A DNA stretch of 64,000 bases from JAFAMS01 sp963715815 (GCA_963715815.1 OY970278.1:1798001-1862000), one strand, 5' to 3'; numbered from the stretch's first letter, positions 46,847-56,023 are shown. Notes: generated by a model from the sequence alone, not told the origin. Numbers and translations are program-made.

Positions 46847-47608
46847 TTGCGCGTTTTTGCGACGGGCTTTGTCGCATTAGTTATTGCAGCGTTATGTTAT
46901 AGCGTTTGCGATGCCCGTACATATACCGTTGCACCCGGCGACACGATCACTTCGATCGCCGAATCGCACAACATCGCCGTCAGTGAGCTGGCCCGACTGA
47001 ATCAGCTCGAAGGGACCGACGTCCGTGCCGGCACCGTCTTGGTGCTGGACGAAGAGACGAGCGTCCCATTGGACCCGAAGGTTGTCGCCGCAGCCCGTAA
47101 GGCTGCGCTCGCCGCAGAGTCCTCGCTGGTTCCGAGCCAAGCCGGCACCGACGTCGCGCTCTGGGCACCATCGGCAGCCGACGCAAAGAAATCCCCGCTC
47201 CGCCGCCTCGCCGAAGGCATCGCGGCCCGAACCACGCAGATTGCCGCGCGGCTGACCAAGAGCGCTATGCGCTTCCTAGGCGTGCCGTATGTGTTCGGCG
47301 GAACGTCAACCTCCGGCTTCGATTGCTCCGGCTACGTGCAACATGTCTTCGCAATGCTCGGCATTCATCTGCCGCGCACGGCGGATGCGCAGTACGAGGT
47401 CGGCAAGAGAGTCGCTCATCTCGAATCAGGGGACCTAGTCTTCTTCCAAACGTATACGTATGGAGCGTCCCATGTCGGGATCTATCTTGGCCACGGTCGG
47501 TTCGTGCATAGCTCGAGCAGCCATGGTGTTGAGGTAAGCGAGCTTCACGATGCATACTGGTCCTCGCGTTACTTGGGAGCAAAGCGGATCCTCGTCGCAA
47601 GAAACTAA
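46847..47608 (+). CDS. LysM-NlpC/P60 cell wall hydrolase
   Basis: A 253-residue exported hydrolase. Signal peptide: RVFATGFVALVIAALCYSVC. One LysM repeat (YTVAPGDTITSIAESHNIAV, then SELARLNQLEGTDVRAGTVL) binds peptidoglycan. The NlpC/P60 domain has the catalytic Cys in FDCSGYVQHVFAML and the His in GASHVGIYLGHGRFVHSSS. It cuts stem peptides. TTG start with AAGGAG 5 nt upstream, directly after the c-di-AMP riboswitch, so expression should fall when c-di-AMP is high. Confidence 0.92.
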   Translation: MRVFATGFVALVIAALCYSVCDARTYTVAPGDTITSIAESHNIAVSELARLNQLEGTDVRAGTVLVLDEETSVPLDPKVVAAARKAALAAESSLVPSQAGTDVALWAPSAADAKKSPLRRLAEGIAARTTQIAARLTKSAMRFLGVPYVFGGTSTSGFDCSGYVQHVFAMLGIHLPRTADAQYEVGKRVAHLESGDLVFFQTYTYGASHVGIYLGHGRFVHSSSSHGVEVSELHDAYWSSRYLGAKRILVARN

Positions 47609-47984
47609 CACCGACGAATACGCGCGTGCGGCCACTGCATATATTGCGTGGCCGCTTGCGATTTTCGAGCTGACGCGGCGCGCGCCCGGAAGTCTTTGGT
47701 ACCGCGCGCACGTACGGCAGGCGACGGTTCTGGGCGCCTTTGTATGGTTGGCGCTTTTCATCGTACTCGCGTTGCCGCTCGCGTTATTCGTCGTTCTAGG
47801 CGGGCCGCCTGAGACGCTTACGATTGAGATCTATTCAGCAGCTTTGGTGATCGATCTGATCGTCTTTTCGGCTGCAGCATTTATCGTCATCAGCTCGGCG
47901 ATTCGGGCCTCGCACGGCGAGCTTTTCTCGCTTCCGCTAATCACGCCGCTGAGCGAGCGTCTGTTCTCGCGGAGACGCGGGTAG
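47550..47984 (+). CDS. Small membrane protein of unknown function
   Basis: A protein of up to 144 residues, not recognised. After a polar start comes AYIAWPLAIFELTRRAPGSL, then two membrane helices (GAFVWLALFIVLALPLALFV and YSAALVIDLIVFSAAAFIVI) and a basic C-terminus (SERLFSRRRG). ATG 47550 lies inside the hydrolase gene; no later standard start precedes the conserved-looking part. Proximity to the hydrolase places it under the same riboswitch-controlled transcript. Confidence 0.55.
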   Translation: MHTGPRVTWEQSGSSSQETNTDEYARAATAYIAWPLAIFELTRRAPGSLWYRAHVRQATVLGAFVWLALFIVLALPLALFVVLGGPPETLTIEIYSAALVIDLIVFSAAAFIVISSAIRASHGELFSLPLITPLSERLFSRRRG

Positions 47985-47994
47985 GAGTCGCTTC

Positions 47995-48954
47995 GTGCGC
48001 TTTGCCATCGTGCCGCTTCTTGCAGCTTGCCTCGTCGCGTCGCCCTTGCCGGGATCGACTCAAAACGGCGTGACCTTTGAGTGTCAGGGCGGAACAAACG
48101 CTGCCGTTGTCAACGCCTGCGGCGCGCGATGGGAGGCCGCGAACATACGCGCGCACGTTGCACGGCGACAATATGGGGGCGCCAGTTCCGCATGCCTGGT
48201 CAAGACTGCAGCGCTCCTCGAACAAATGTCGGCTAAGTGGCTAAGGACAAACGCATTCAGCGCGTATAAAGGACGCTGGCCATGCGGAAGCGAGCCGGCC
48301 ATCGCTAGAGCCGATGATGGCATTCTGGCAAACGCGTGCCCGCGTCGCGTGTGGTCGTACGACAATCGTGGGGCAAACGATTGCCCGTCGCGGCCGAAGC
48401 CCGTTGCACAACGCCGGCAGTTCCGATCGGTGTCCGCACTTCGGTCGAGCCGGCTGTCGGTGATCGAAACGACGCCGATACCAACCGCGACTCCCCTGGA
48501 TTTCAATCTTTTGTCGAGTCTTATGACGGTCTCTTCGCACCGTTACCGCTGGTGGGACGGCGGATCCGTCAACGCCGGGGATTCTCACGAACGGTCCTCT
48601 TCCAGCGGGGCTTTTTTCACCGGTTGCAACTTCCGATTCACCAGTCAAGAGTCGGACGTAGATGGCCGCGTTTGGAGCCGCGCATGGTCCGGTAACCTTC
48701 GCGATATCGAACCTTCAGGAATTGACGTTGAAAAGTATGCTTCTGAGCCGGCGAGTTGGCAAATGAATCTTATAACGAGCGGCCGTGAAGCGCTCCTTAA
48801 GCACACCGGATCGTTCAAAAACGAGGACGGCGACATTGAAGACTTTGAGCCGGACGACTCAACTTCAGTCGTCAAGCTCGTCTTCACGACCAACCCAAGG
48901 GACACGGTAGAGGATCTATTACGCAGCGCAATCTTCTCGTGCAGGCCAAACTGA
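47995..48954 (+). CDS. Secreted protein of unknown function
   Basis: A 319-residue protein with a signal peptide (MRFAIVPLLAACLVASPLPG). The mature part has at least eight cysteines (FECQGG, VNACGAR, SSACLVK, WPCGSEP, NACPRRV, DCPSRP, TGCNFRF, FSCRPN), which suggests several disulfides. It has a Ser/Arg-rich middle and an acidic part near the C-terminus (NEDGDIEDFEPDD). Not recognised. It is the last gene before tRNA-Gln; 48955-49031 holds nothing I can support. Confidence 0.6.
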   Translation: MRFAIVPLLAACLVASPLPGSTQNGVTFECQGGTNAAVVNACGARWEAANIRAHVARRQYGGASSACLVKTAALLEQMSAKWLRTNAFSAYKGRWPCGSEPAIARADDGILANACPRRVWSYDNRGANDCPSRPKPVAQRRQFRSVSALRSSRLSVIETTPIPTATPLDFNLLSSLMTVSSHRYRWWDGGSVNAGDSHERSSSSGAFFTGCNFRFTSQESDVDGRVWSRAWSGNLRDIEPSGIDVEKYASEPASWQMNLITSGREALLKHTGSFKNEDGDIEDFEPDDSTSVVKLVFTTNPRDTVEDLLRSAIFSCRPN

Positions 48955-49031
48955 AGCCAAGAGTTCCCGGAAGGTTCAGTCGCGCCGAGGGGCGCATCGC
49001 TCACCGGCCAGTGGGCAATAAATCGCAGCAT

Positions 49032-49104
49032 TGGGGCGTAGCCAAGTTGGTAAGGCACCAGACTTTGACTCTGGCATGCGTTGGTTCGAGTCCAGCCGCC
49101 CCAG
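49032..49104 (+). tRNA. tRNA-Gln(TTG)
   Basis: A 73-nt tRNA with TGGGGCG/CGCCCCA acceptor stem (T1-A72, typical for Gln), anticodon loop CTTTGAC (TTG), T-arm GTTGGTTCGAGTCCAGC and discriminator G. CCA is not encoded. Confidence 0.94.
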
Positions 49105-49164
49105 CATTTCAACTCAGAGGTAGGCCGCCGCGCAAAGCGAACGCGCGGGGCGAGGGACAAGAGC

Positions 49165-49533
49165 TTGCATATCGACGATCTCAATATCCACTTACGCAGC
49201 GCTGACGACGAGACGCAGATATTCGAACTTAAAGGAAGCCTCGATATCGCGACCTCGCCGACGGTGCGCGCAGCGCTACTCGACGCCGCAGAACGCGGAC
49301 AACACCGGATCGTCGTCGATCTTTCAGGGCTGGATTTCATCGATTCGACGGGTCTAGGTGCGTTGATCGGAAGCCAACGCCGCGCCAAGGAAAACAGCGG
49401 CGAGGTGCGCCTCGTCGCACGTGAAGGTCAGATTCTGCGGTTGCTTCGGATTACCGGGTTGCTAACGGTCTTCGGCGTGTTTCATACGCTCGATGATGCG
49501 TTGGCCGGTTCGGGCCGGATCGCAGGGCTGTAG
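49165..49533 (+). CDS. STAS-domain anti-sigma factor antagonist
   Basis: A 122-residue STAS protein. The core is IFELKGSLDIATSPTVRAAL, then HRIVVDLSGLDFIDSTGLGA, in which the Ser of DSTGLG is the site phosphorylated by an anti-sigma kinase (SpoIIAA/RsbV type). Start TTG at 49165 after GAGGGAC. No kinase or sigma gene is adjacent; the SigF-like sigma factor at 31088 is a possible distant target, which is speculation. Its 3' end overlaps the convergent glcF by 52 bp. Confidence 0.9.
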   Translation: MHIDDLNIHLRSADDETQIFELKGSLDIATSPTVRAALLDAAERGQHRIVVDLSGLDFIDSTGLGALIGSQRRAKENSGEVRLVAREGQILRLLRITGLLTVFGVFHTLDDALAGSGRIAGL

Positions 49534-50813
49534 GCCGCATACGCTTCGTCGAGCATCTCGACGACGTGTTTGATCGATATCTCAGCGCCGGCTTCGCGTA
49601 AGCCGGCCGCCATTTGCATGGCGCAACCCGGATTGGCGGTGACGACGATCTCGGGTGTGACGCGCATGATGTTCGCAACCTTGCGCCTTTGCAAACGCTC
49701 CGCCATGGCGGGTTGCGTAAGATTGTAAATCCCCGCGCTGCCGCAGCAGAGTGAGCTCTCGGGCATCTCGCGCAGACGTAATCCTGGAATCTTCGCGAGC
49801 AAGCGTCGCGGTGCGCCGGCGATTCGCTGCGCATGGACGAGATGGCACGGATCCTGATAGGTGACGGTCCGTTCGATTACACCAAGCTCCGGAGAGATGC
49901 CGATCTCGTCGAGCCATTCCGTTATATCGCGAACCTGCGAGGAGAATAGAGCCGCGCGCTCGGCCCACTCGGGATCCTCGGCGAAGAGGTTGCCGTACTC
50001 TTTGAGCGTCGAGCCGCAGCCGGCGGCATTTATGATGTAGATGTCGGCGCCGGACCCTTCGAATGCGACGATGTTTCGCTTGGCCAGCTCGCGTCCACGA
50101 TCCATTTCGCCGGCGTGGATGTTGATCGCACCGCAACAGCCTTGACCGCTCGGTGCGACGACATCGCATCCGGCTTTTTGAAGTACGCGGACCGTGGCTT
50201 CGTCGACGTTCGCGAACGCAACGTGCATAACGCAGCCGGCATGCATAAAAACGGTCGCCTTGCGCTTGCCTTCGGCCGTCCAGCGCTGGTCGCGGGGAAC
50301 GAAGAAGCGGTCTGAGATCCGCGGCGAGAGCTTTTCGGAATCCTCGAGGTGCAACATCCGCAACAATCCGGTTGCGCGTGCCAGCGATTGCAAACCGAGC
50401 TTCTGTGAGAGTCGCAGCAATACGGCGACAAAGCGCAAGAGCGCCATGCTCGAGAAGACGCGATCGAGCAAGAACCATCGCAAGGTGCGGATGTGCCACG
50501 GTTGACCTGCGGCCGTCGCGCGTTGCACTTGCGTGCGCGCCGGCTCGAGCAAACGGCCGTACTCGACGCCCGATGGGCAGACCGCCTCGCAAGCGCGGCA
50601 ATCCAAACACTCCGACATCTGATGGACGAAGCCGGGGCTGGTGAGGTTGAGACGTCCCTCGGCAACGGCCTTGATCAAGGCGATGCGTCCGCGCGGTCCC
50701 GACGTTTCAACTAGGGTCTCGACGTACGTCGGGCAGGTCGGAAGACAAAGACCGCAGCGCACGCAGCGATTGAAAACGTCGGCCGGTGGAATATCGGGGG
50801 CGGTAAAGCTCAC
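49482..50813 (-). CDS. glcF: Glycolate oxidase iron-sulfur subunit GlcF-like
   Basis: A 443-residue protein. Two 4Fe-4S motifs are present near the N-terminus: CVRCGLCLPTCPTY and CLDCRACEAVCPSG. Two CCG-type domains follow (GCCGAINIHAGEMD; SSLCCGSAGIYNLTQPAMAE), with VTYQDPCHLVHAQRI between. It accepts electrons from the flavin subunit and passes them to quinone. The start overlaps the glcD stop (ATGA). The substrate could also be D-lactate or another 2-hydroxy acid. Confidence 0.9.
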   Translation of the reverse strand: MSFTAPDIPPADVFNRCVRCGLCLPTCPTYVETLVETSGPRGRIALIKAVAEGRLNLTSPGFVHQMSECLDCRACEAVCPSGVEYGRLLEPARTQVQRATAAGQPWHIRTLRWFLLDRVFSSMALLRFVAVLLRLSQKLGLQSLARATGLLRMLHLEDSEKLSPRISDRFFVPRDQRWTAEGKRKATVFMHAGCVMHVAFANVDEATVRVLQKAGCDVVAPSGQGCCGAINIHAGEMDRGRELAKRNIVAFEGSGADIYIINAAGCGSTLKEYGNLFAEDPEWAERAALFSSQVRDITEWLDEIGISPELGVIERTVTYQDPCHLVHAQRIAGAPRRLLAKIPGLRLREMPESSLCCGSAGIYNLTQPAMAERLQRRKVANIMRVTPEIVVTANPGCAMQMAAGLREAGAEISIKHVVEMLDEAYAAYSPAIRPEPANASSSV

Positions 50814-52243
50814 TTTGCGACTCCGGGTAATGTGAACGCATCGACGCCACCGGGGTCGGGGAAGATTTTGCCGGGGTTCATTATTCCGAGCGGGTCGATT
50901 GCGGTCTTTATCGCGCGCATCACACGCAAAGCATCGGGCCCGACGTCCATCTCCATGAACTGCTTCTTGAGCAATCCGATTCCATGCTCGCCCGAAAGCG
51001 TGCCACCCAGATCGACGGCGGCTTCAAAAATCTCGCGCGCTGCCTCGCGCACGCGCAACATTTCCGCCGCGTCACTTCGATCGCACAAGATGTTCGGGTG
51101 CAGATTCCCGTCACCGGCGTGACCGAAAACCGGGATCATGACATCGTTCTTCGCGGCGATTACACGAACGCGCGCGATCATCTCGGGGATCGCGCTGCGC
51201 GGGATCGAGATGTCTTCGCCCAAACGGTGGGGGCGTTTACGGGCCAGTGCGGGTGCAATGACGCGGCGCGCTGCCCACAAGCGATCGCTTTCGGCTTGCG
51301 AGTGCGCGACGCGAATTTCTGCCGCGCCGCTCGCGCGCGCGATCCGTTCGATCTCGGCGGACTCGGCGTCGAGCACGGCTTCGTGATCGCCGTCGACTGC
51401 GAAGAGCAAGATCGCATCGGCGTCGAGCGGCAATCCGGCCGGCGAAAATTCTTCGAGGCATTGCATCGTCAAGTTGTCGAGCAGCTCGATCGAAGTCGGA
51501 ATCAAGCCGGCCGCCATAACGGCCGTGACGGTGCGGGCTGCGTCGTCGATCTGCGCAAACGTCGCCATCGCAGTGCGGCTGAACTTGGGTTTCGGAATCA
51601 GCCGCAGCGTGATCTCGGTAATCGTGCCGAGCGTTCCTTCGGATCCGGTGAAGAGCGCGCGCAGATCGTAGCCTGTTACGTTCTTGACCATCTTGCCGCC
51701 GGTACGAAAAACGGCGCCGTCGGGAAGCACGATTTCGAGTGCTTGCACGTAATTGCTCGTCACGCCGTATTTCAAGCAGCGTGCGCCGCCGGCGTTCTCG
51801 GCGACGTTTCCGCCGATCGCAGACTGTTTGTAGCTCGACGGATCAGGCGGATAGAAGAGGCCGCGTGCCTCGACCGCGGCTTGCAAGTCAGCGTTGATGA
51901 CTCCGGGTTGAACGACGGCGACGTGATTGGTTTCGTCGATCTCGAGGATTGCGTTCATCCGTACGATCGAGAGAATCAGACTTCCGGCGAGCGGTACCGC
52001 GCCACCGGAGAGTCCGCTGCCGAGCGCACGCGGCGTGATCGCGAGCCGCTCGCGCGTGGCTAGCTTGTGAATCTCTGAGATTTCCGCAGTCGTAGCCGGC
52101 ATAACGACCGCGAGCGGACGCCGCTCGTACCAGGTTCCGTCAAAACCGTACGTGAGCAAATCTTCGTCGGCGGTGAGCACGTGCGCGTCACCGGCGATCT
52201 CGCGCAGCGCGTCGAGAACGTCAGGGCTCACGTCGGTACGCAT
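50810..52243 (-). CDS. glcD: FAD-linked 2-hydroxy acid oxidase subunit GlcD-like
   Basis: A 477-residue FAD-binding PCMH-type flavoprotein. The FAD site includes ITPRALGSGLSGGAVPLAG and GGNVAENAGGARCLKYGVTS. The C-terminal cap has VFGHAGDGNLHPNILCD and GGTLSGEHGIGLLKKQF. ATG 52243 follows the upstream stop by one base; earlier starts would lie inside the epimerase gene. With GlcF it should oxidise glycolate, D-lactate or a similar acid. GlcE is not seen, so this is the two-subunit form. Confidence 0.9.
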   Translation of the reverse strand: MRTDVSPDVLDALREIAGDAHVLTADEDLLTYGFDGTWYERRPLAVVMPATTAEISEIHKLATRERLAITPRALGSGLSGGAVPLAGSLILSIVRMNAILEIDETNHVAVVQPGVINADLQAAVEARGLFYPPDPSSYKQSAIGGNVAENAGGARCLKYGVTSNYVQALEIVLPDGAVFRTGGKMVKNVTGYDLRALFTGSEGTLGTITEITLRLIPKPKFSRTAMATFAQIDDAARTVTAVMAAGLIPTSIELLDNLTMQCLEEFSPAGLPLDADAILLFAVDGDHEAVLDAESAEIERIARASGAAEIRVAHSQAESDRLWAARRVIAPALARKRPHRLGEDISIPRSAIPEMIARVRVIAAKNDVMIPVFGHAGDGNLHPNILCDRSDAAEMLRVREAAREIFEAAVDLGGTLSGEHGIGLLKKQFMEMDVGPDALRVMRAIKTAIDPLGIMNPGKIFPDPGGVDAFTLPGVAK

Positions 52244-52244
52244 G

Positions 52245-53153
52245 CTATGCGTGCTGGGCGAGGGCGCGGTAGAACTCGACGGTTCGGCGCGTACCTTCGG
52301 CAAGCGGCGTGTTCGGAAGTTTGGGGAAGGTCGTCCACAGCGCACCTTCATCCAGGACCGGCGCGATCGGCAGGGGAGCTCCGCTGTCAGTGATTTGCGC
52401 ATCCGGAACGATGGCGTTTATCGCGGCGATGATTTGTTGCGTCGACGAAACGTCACCGGCGAGCGAAAACGTCTTCGCGCCATCGGGTGTCTGCGTCGCG
52501 CCGAGCACGAACGCGGCCGCAACGTCGGAAGCGAAATTCATTCCGGTGCGGCCCGTAAATGGAATCGTGTACGGCTTTCCTTCAGCCGCCGCACGCATTG
52601 CAAGCGTCGGCCCGGCGGTCATCCCGTACCAGCGTCCTGGTCCGTAAACGGTATACGGACGAAAACCGACGCTGCGGATGCCTGCATCGACGAGATATGC
52701 GCGCGCGTTTCCTTCGTTGCAGAGCTTATACGCGCCGTAGTGGTTAAACGGAAACGGTGTGACGCCGTCCTCGGGGCCGAAAACCGCTGCCGTGCTGGCG
52801 TACGCGATCCCGCCGCGGATGTTATGCTTCTTTGCGGCTTCGAACACGCAGAGCGTGCCGAGTACGTTCACGCGTGCGCCTTCGATTGGATCCTCGCGGC
52901 AGCGTGGTAAGAGAAGTCCGGCTAAATGAATGACGGCGTCGCATCCGCTGACCGCCTCCTCGACGAGTGCGCGATCCGCGATGTCGCCGACAACGCGTTC
53001 AACCGGACGGTTCTCCAGCGTTCCAACGATGTCGTGAAACGTCGTTCGATCGTCGTGGCCGTCCAGAACGCGAACGTCGTGTCCGTCTTGAAGCAACAAA
53101 CGCGCTGCCCACGAACCGATGAAGCCGTTCCCGCCGGTGATGAGAACCTTCAC
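52245..53153 (-). CDS. NAD-dependent epimerase/dehydratase (extended SDR)
   Basis: A 302-residue extended short-chain dehydrogenase. The nucleotide motif GGNGFIGS opens the Rossmann fold; the catalytic YxxxK is in NHYGAYKLCNEG with Ser/Thr in AYASTAAVFG; VGFRPYTVYGPGRWYG is the substrate loop. Sugar nucleotides are the usual substrates, but related enzymes act on 4-carbon sugar acids. Placement between a GntR regulator and a 2-hydroxy acid oxidase favours a small-acid or sugar-acid catabolic role. Confidence 0.87.
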   Translation of the reverse strand: MKVLITGGNGFIGSWAARLLLQDGHDVRVLDGHDDRTTFHDIVGTLENRPVERVVGDIADRALVEEAVSGCDAVIHLAGLLLPRCREDPIEGARVNVLGTLCVFEAAKKHNIRGGIAYASTAAVFGPEDGVTPFPFNHYGAYKLCNEGNARAYLVDAGIRSVGFRPYTVYGPGRWYGMTAGPTLAMRAAAEGKPYTIPFTGRTGMNFASDVAAAFVLGATQTPDGAKTFSLAGDVSSTQQIIAAINAIVPDAQITDSGAPLPIAPVLDEGALWTTFPKLPNTPLAEGTRRTVEFYRALAQHA

Positions 53154-53160
53154 TCAGGTT

Positions 53161-53898
53161 CTAAACACTCGATCCGGATTTCACGGTCTCGTGCAGACGG
53201 TCGAGATGCGCGTGCATCGCGTCGCGAGCGCCTTCCGCGTCACCCGCGACAATGGCGCGATAGATCGCCTCGCGCTCGGCCAAGCCCAGCGGTAAAGCAC
53301 CGGGTATCGTGGCAGCGACTTGAATAGTGTACGCGAGTACTTCTCGGATCGGTGCAGCCATGCGCAGAAGCACGCGATTTCCGCTCGCCTCGAAAAGAAT
53401 CCGGTGGAACTCAAAGGCGGCGTCGGCAAACGCGGACGAGTCCGAACCAGCGGCTCGTAGCTCATCAAGACTGCGAGCCAGGCGCGTCCGGTCATCGGTG
53501 CTCGCGCGCTGCGCAGCAAGTGCGGCCACTTCGCACTCGACGATCCTTCGCGCTTCGTGCAACTCTTTGAAGATCGGTTCCATCGCGCCGTTCTTCCGGC
53601 GCGCGCTCAGGACGACCGCATCCATGAAATCCCACCGTTCCGGCGGATTGACGCGCGTTCCGAGGCCGTGCCGTACCTCGATAAGCCCTTTTTCGGCGAG
53701 AACGCGGAGTGCTTCGCGAACTGAACTTCGCGAGACGCCGTAGACTTCGCACATCTCGGCTTCGGACGGCAACGAATCGCCGGACGCAAATTTTTCGGCG
53801 ACGATACTCTCAACGAGCGCATCAAGAACTTGTTCGTGTAAACGCCGCGATTGAACGGATGGGAAACTCGTCATCATGGGAAGGACTTGTCCGGTCAT
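53161..53898 (-). CDS. FadR/GntR-family transcriptional regulator
   Basis: A 245-residue regulator. The N-terminal winged helix has SGDSLPSEAEMCEVYGVSRS followed by SVREALRVLAEKGLIEVRHG. The C-terminal all-helical FCD domain spans about 95-235, with EARRIVECEVAALAAQR and FHRILFEASGN, whose Asp/His residues often bind a metal and a carboxylic acid. It leads the reverse-strand operon and likely controls it, and perhaps the divergent liv operon 41 bp away. Confidence 0.9.
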   Translation of the reverse strand: MTGQVLPMMTSFPSVQSRRLHEQVLDALVESIVAEKFASGDSLPSEAEMCEVYGVSRSSVREALRVLAEKGLIEVRHGLGTRVNPPERWDFMDAVVLSARRKNGAMEPIFKELHEARRIVECEVAALAAQRASTDDRTRLARSLDELRAAGSDSSAFADAAFEFHRILFEASGNRVLLRMAAPIREVLAYTIQVAATIPGALPLGLAEREAIYRAIVAGDAEGARDAMHAHLDRLHETVKSGSSV

Positions 53899-53921
53899 CT
53901 AACAACTCCTACGGGCGTTAG
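53899..53921. promoter_or_regulatory. Candidate GntR operator in the divergent promoter
   Basis: CTAAC at 53899-53903 and GTTAG at 53917-53921 form an inverted repeat with 13 bp between, inside the 41-bp gap between gntR and livK. It is the only inverted repeat seen there. The downstream GTGAGGGG (53925-53932) may serve livK translation. Confidence 0.45.
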
Positions 53922-53939
53922 AAGTGAGGGGATTTTTGC

Positions 53940-55106
53940 ATGTCAGAGACTCGCAAGAGATTTCTCGTTCAGTCAGCGGCTGCCGGTGCGGCTTCAACGT
54001 TTGCCTTCCCCAACATCGCTCTTGGAAAAGGCGAGCCGATTCGGATCGGCACGATTCCACCCATCACCGGTTCTAATGCACTCAACGGCCAAGAAGAGCT
54101 CGAAGGTGCGCACTACGCGGTCCAAGAGATCAACTCCCGGCCGGGCAAGTGCTTCGATGATCGGCCGGTCGAGTTGGTTGTCGAGGACGCGACCAACGAC
54201 AATCAGGCCGCGGTAGGCGCGCTGAACAAGCTGTTGGGTGAAAACGTCGTCGCCGTCGTGCAGCCGGTGCTCTCGACGCAGATCCAGGCCATGGCGCCGG
54301 TCATGAAAGGTGCGGCGCTGCCGTGGATGACCGGCGGAACCGCAGTTAAGAACACGCAGCTTGGCTTGACAAACTTGTTCCGGTGCCGTGCTTCGGACGC
54401 GATCACGGCGCACGGTTTGGTCGATTTCGCGGTGAAAGACAAGAAACTGAAGAAAATTGGGATCCTGCACTCGACCGAAGCGTTCGGAAGCGGCGGTGCC
54501 GATCAAGTCGAGGCCTCGTTGAAGAGCAACGGGATGAAGGCCGTTGGTCGCGAGGGCTTTCCGAAAGACACGAAAGACTTCACGCCTGAGCTGCTGCGTT
54601 TGAAGACGGCGGGCGCCGACGGAATTGTCGCGTACGTACAGAATCCGAGCGACGTCGCCATTATTTTGGATCAATACAAATCGCTCGGTATGACCAACAT
54701 CGCGATCCTGGGGTCGCCCTCTCTCGGCAACACGACGGCGCTCGCAACCGCCGGCGCGGCGGCGGACGGCATATACGTCGCGCAAGACTTTATCATTGGG
54801 TTCAACTCGAACATCGCGACGAAATTCATCACCTCGTTTTACCGCGAATATCACCGGCAGCCCGATGTCGGCACAGGACAAGGCTGGACGCGCGACGCGT
54901 TTCTCGTGCTCGCCGACACGTATCGTAAAATCGGAACCACCGATCCGGCTAAAGCCGTTGAAGCTCTCCACAAGACAAAACACTGGGAAGGCGTCCTGGG
55001 CGACTTCACCTGCGATGGGGAAGGTAATCTCGTTCACAACATGTCGGTCGGCATCGTCAAGAACGGGAAAGTCATTCTCGAAAAAACCGTTACCGTCGCG
55101 GTCTAA
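53940..55106 (+). CDS. livK: Branched-chain amino acid-type ABC substrate-binding protein
   Basis: A 388-residue periplasmic binding protein (peripla_BP_6). The N-terminus (TRKRFLVQSA then an Ala/Phe-rich stretch) resembles a short export signal. The core has IRIGTIPPITGSNALNGQEE, then NAVVGALNKLL-like segments, and KIGILHSTEAFGSGGADQVE. The ligand may be leucine-type amino acids, urea or small amides; sequence alone does not decide. First gene of a complete liv operon. Confidence 0.88.
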   Translation: MSETRKRFLVQSAAAGAASTFAFPNIALGKGEPIRIGTIPPITGSNALNGQEELEGAHYAVQEINSRPGKCFDDRPVELVVEDATNDNQAAVGALNKLLGENVVAVVQPVLSTQIQAMAPVMKGAALPWMTGGTAVKNTQLGLTNLFRCRASDAITAHGLVDFAVKDKKLKKIGILHSTEAFGSGGADQVEASLKSNGMKAVGREGFPKDTKDFTPELLRLKTAGADGIVAYVQNPSDVAIILDQYKSLGMTNIAILGSPSLGNTTALATAGAAADGIYVAQDFIIGFNSNIATKFITSFYREYHRQPDVGTGQGWTRDAFLVLADTYRKIGTTDPAKAVEALHKTKHWEGVLGDFTCDGEGNLVHNMSVGIVKNGKVILEKTVTVAV

Positions 55107-55108
55107 CC

Positions 55109-56023
55109 ATGTTCGATCCGAGCGCGACGCTCCAGCTCGTCGTCAGCGGTTTGGCGATGGGCTCGATCTACGCACTCGTCGCGCTCGGTTTCATTCTCAT
55201 CTATAACGCCGTCGGCGTCGTCAACTTCGCCCAGGGCGACTTCGTGATGTTCCCGTCGTACATCGCCGTGTCGTTCATCCTGCCGTCCGTGATTGTTTTC
55301 GGTTCGGTCATGCATTGGCAGTTGCCGATCGTGCTCGTCTATCTGCTCGTCCTGGTTTTGATGGCGGGCTTCGGATTGCTGTTCAATCGCATCGCATACT
55401 ACCCGCTGCGCGATCGTGGCTGGTTGCCGGTCGTTATCTCGACGATCGGCGTCTCGATTTTTTTACGGAATCTTGCGCAGATCGTATGGGGAAGCCAGCC
55501 GATCGTGTTTCCCAGTATTTTTTCGGTCCAGACACTGACGGCCGGAGGCCTGCACCTCCGAACGCAAGATCTGCTCATACTCGGCGTCTCGGGAGTCCTG
55601 ATCGCTTTCCAATACGTGCTCTTCGAGCGGACGACGCTCGGCAAGCAGATGCGGGCAACCGCGCAGGATCGCGCGACCGCGCAATTGCTCGGTATTCGCG
55701 TCGATCGGATCGTCGCCATCACGTTCATCTATAGCGTCCTGCTCGGTGCGATCGCCGGTCTGCTCGTCTCGCCCATCTTCACGGTTACAAAAGAGATGGG
55801 CGGCTTGATCTCGCTCAAGGCGTTTGCGGCGAGCATCGTCGGGGGGTTCGGAAGCATCCCGGGCGCGATCTTGGGCGGCTTGCTGATCGGCGTCGTCGAG
55901 AATTTGGGCGGCTATTATATTTCGTCGGATTACAAGGACGCGATTGCGTTCGTGATCTTGATCGGTGTGCTGCTGCTGCGGCCGTCGGGATTTTTCGGCG
56001 AGCGGGTTTCGGAGAAGGCATGA
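55109..56023 (+). CDS. livH: Branched-chain amino acid ABC permease LivH
   Basis: A 304-residue permease with about eight membrane helices. It opens LQLVVSGLAMGSIYALVALG, the usual LivH start, with VNFAQGDFVMFPSYIAVS next. The EAA-like loop region is ATAQLLGIRVDRIVAITFIY, and IVGGFGSIPGAILGGLLIGV closes the domain. It forms the membrane channel with LivM. Starts 2 bp after livK; stop overlaps livM (ATGA). Confidence 0.92.
   Translation: MFDPSATLQLVVSGLAMGSIYALVALGFILIYNAVGVVNFAQGDFVMFPSYIAVSFILPSVIVFGSVMHWQLPIVLVYLLVLVLMAGFGLLFNRIAYYPLRDRGWLPVVISTIGVSIFLRNLAQIVWGSQPIVFPSIFSVQTLTAGGLHLRTQDLLILGVSGVLIAFQYVLFERTTLGKQMRATAQDRATAQLLGIRVDRIVAITFIYSVLLGAIAGLLVSPIFTVTKEMGGLISLKAFAASIVGGFGSIPGAILGGLLIGVVENLGGYYISSDYKDAIAFVILIGVLLLRPSGFFGERVSEKA

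Noticed and set aside
50984..52063. Long open frame (359 codons) on the + strand opposite glcD
   Set aside because: Its translation is rich in Arg, Cys and Asp with no family pattern; glcD on the other strand has complete FAD motifs. It is a mirror of GC-rich codon use.
53994..55037. Long open frame (347 codons) on the - strand opposite livK
   Set aside because: No domain pattern, and livK is fully supported.
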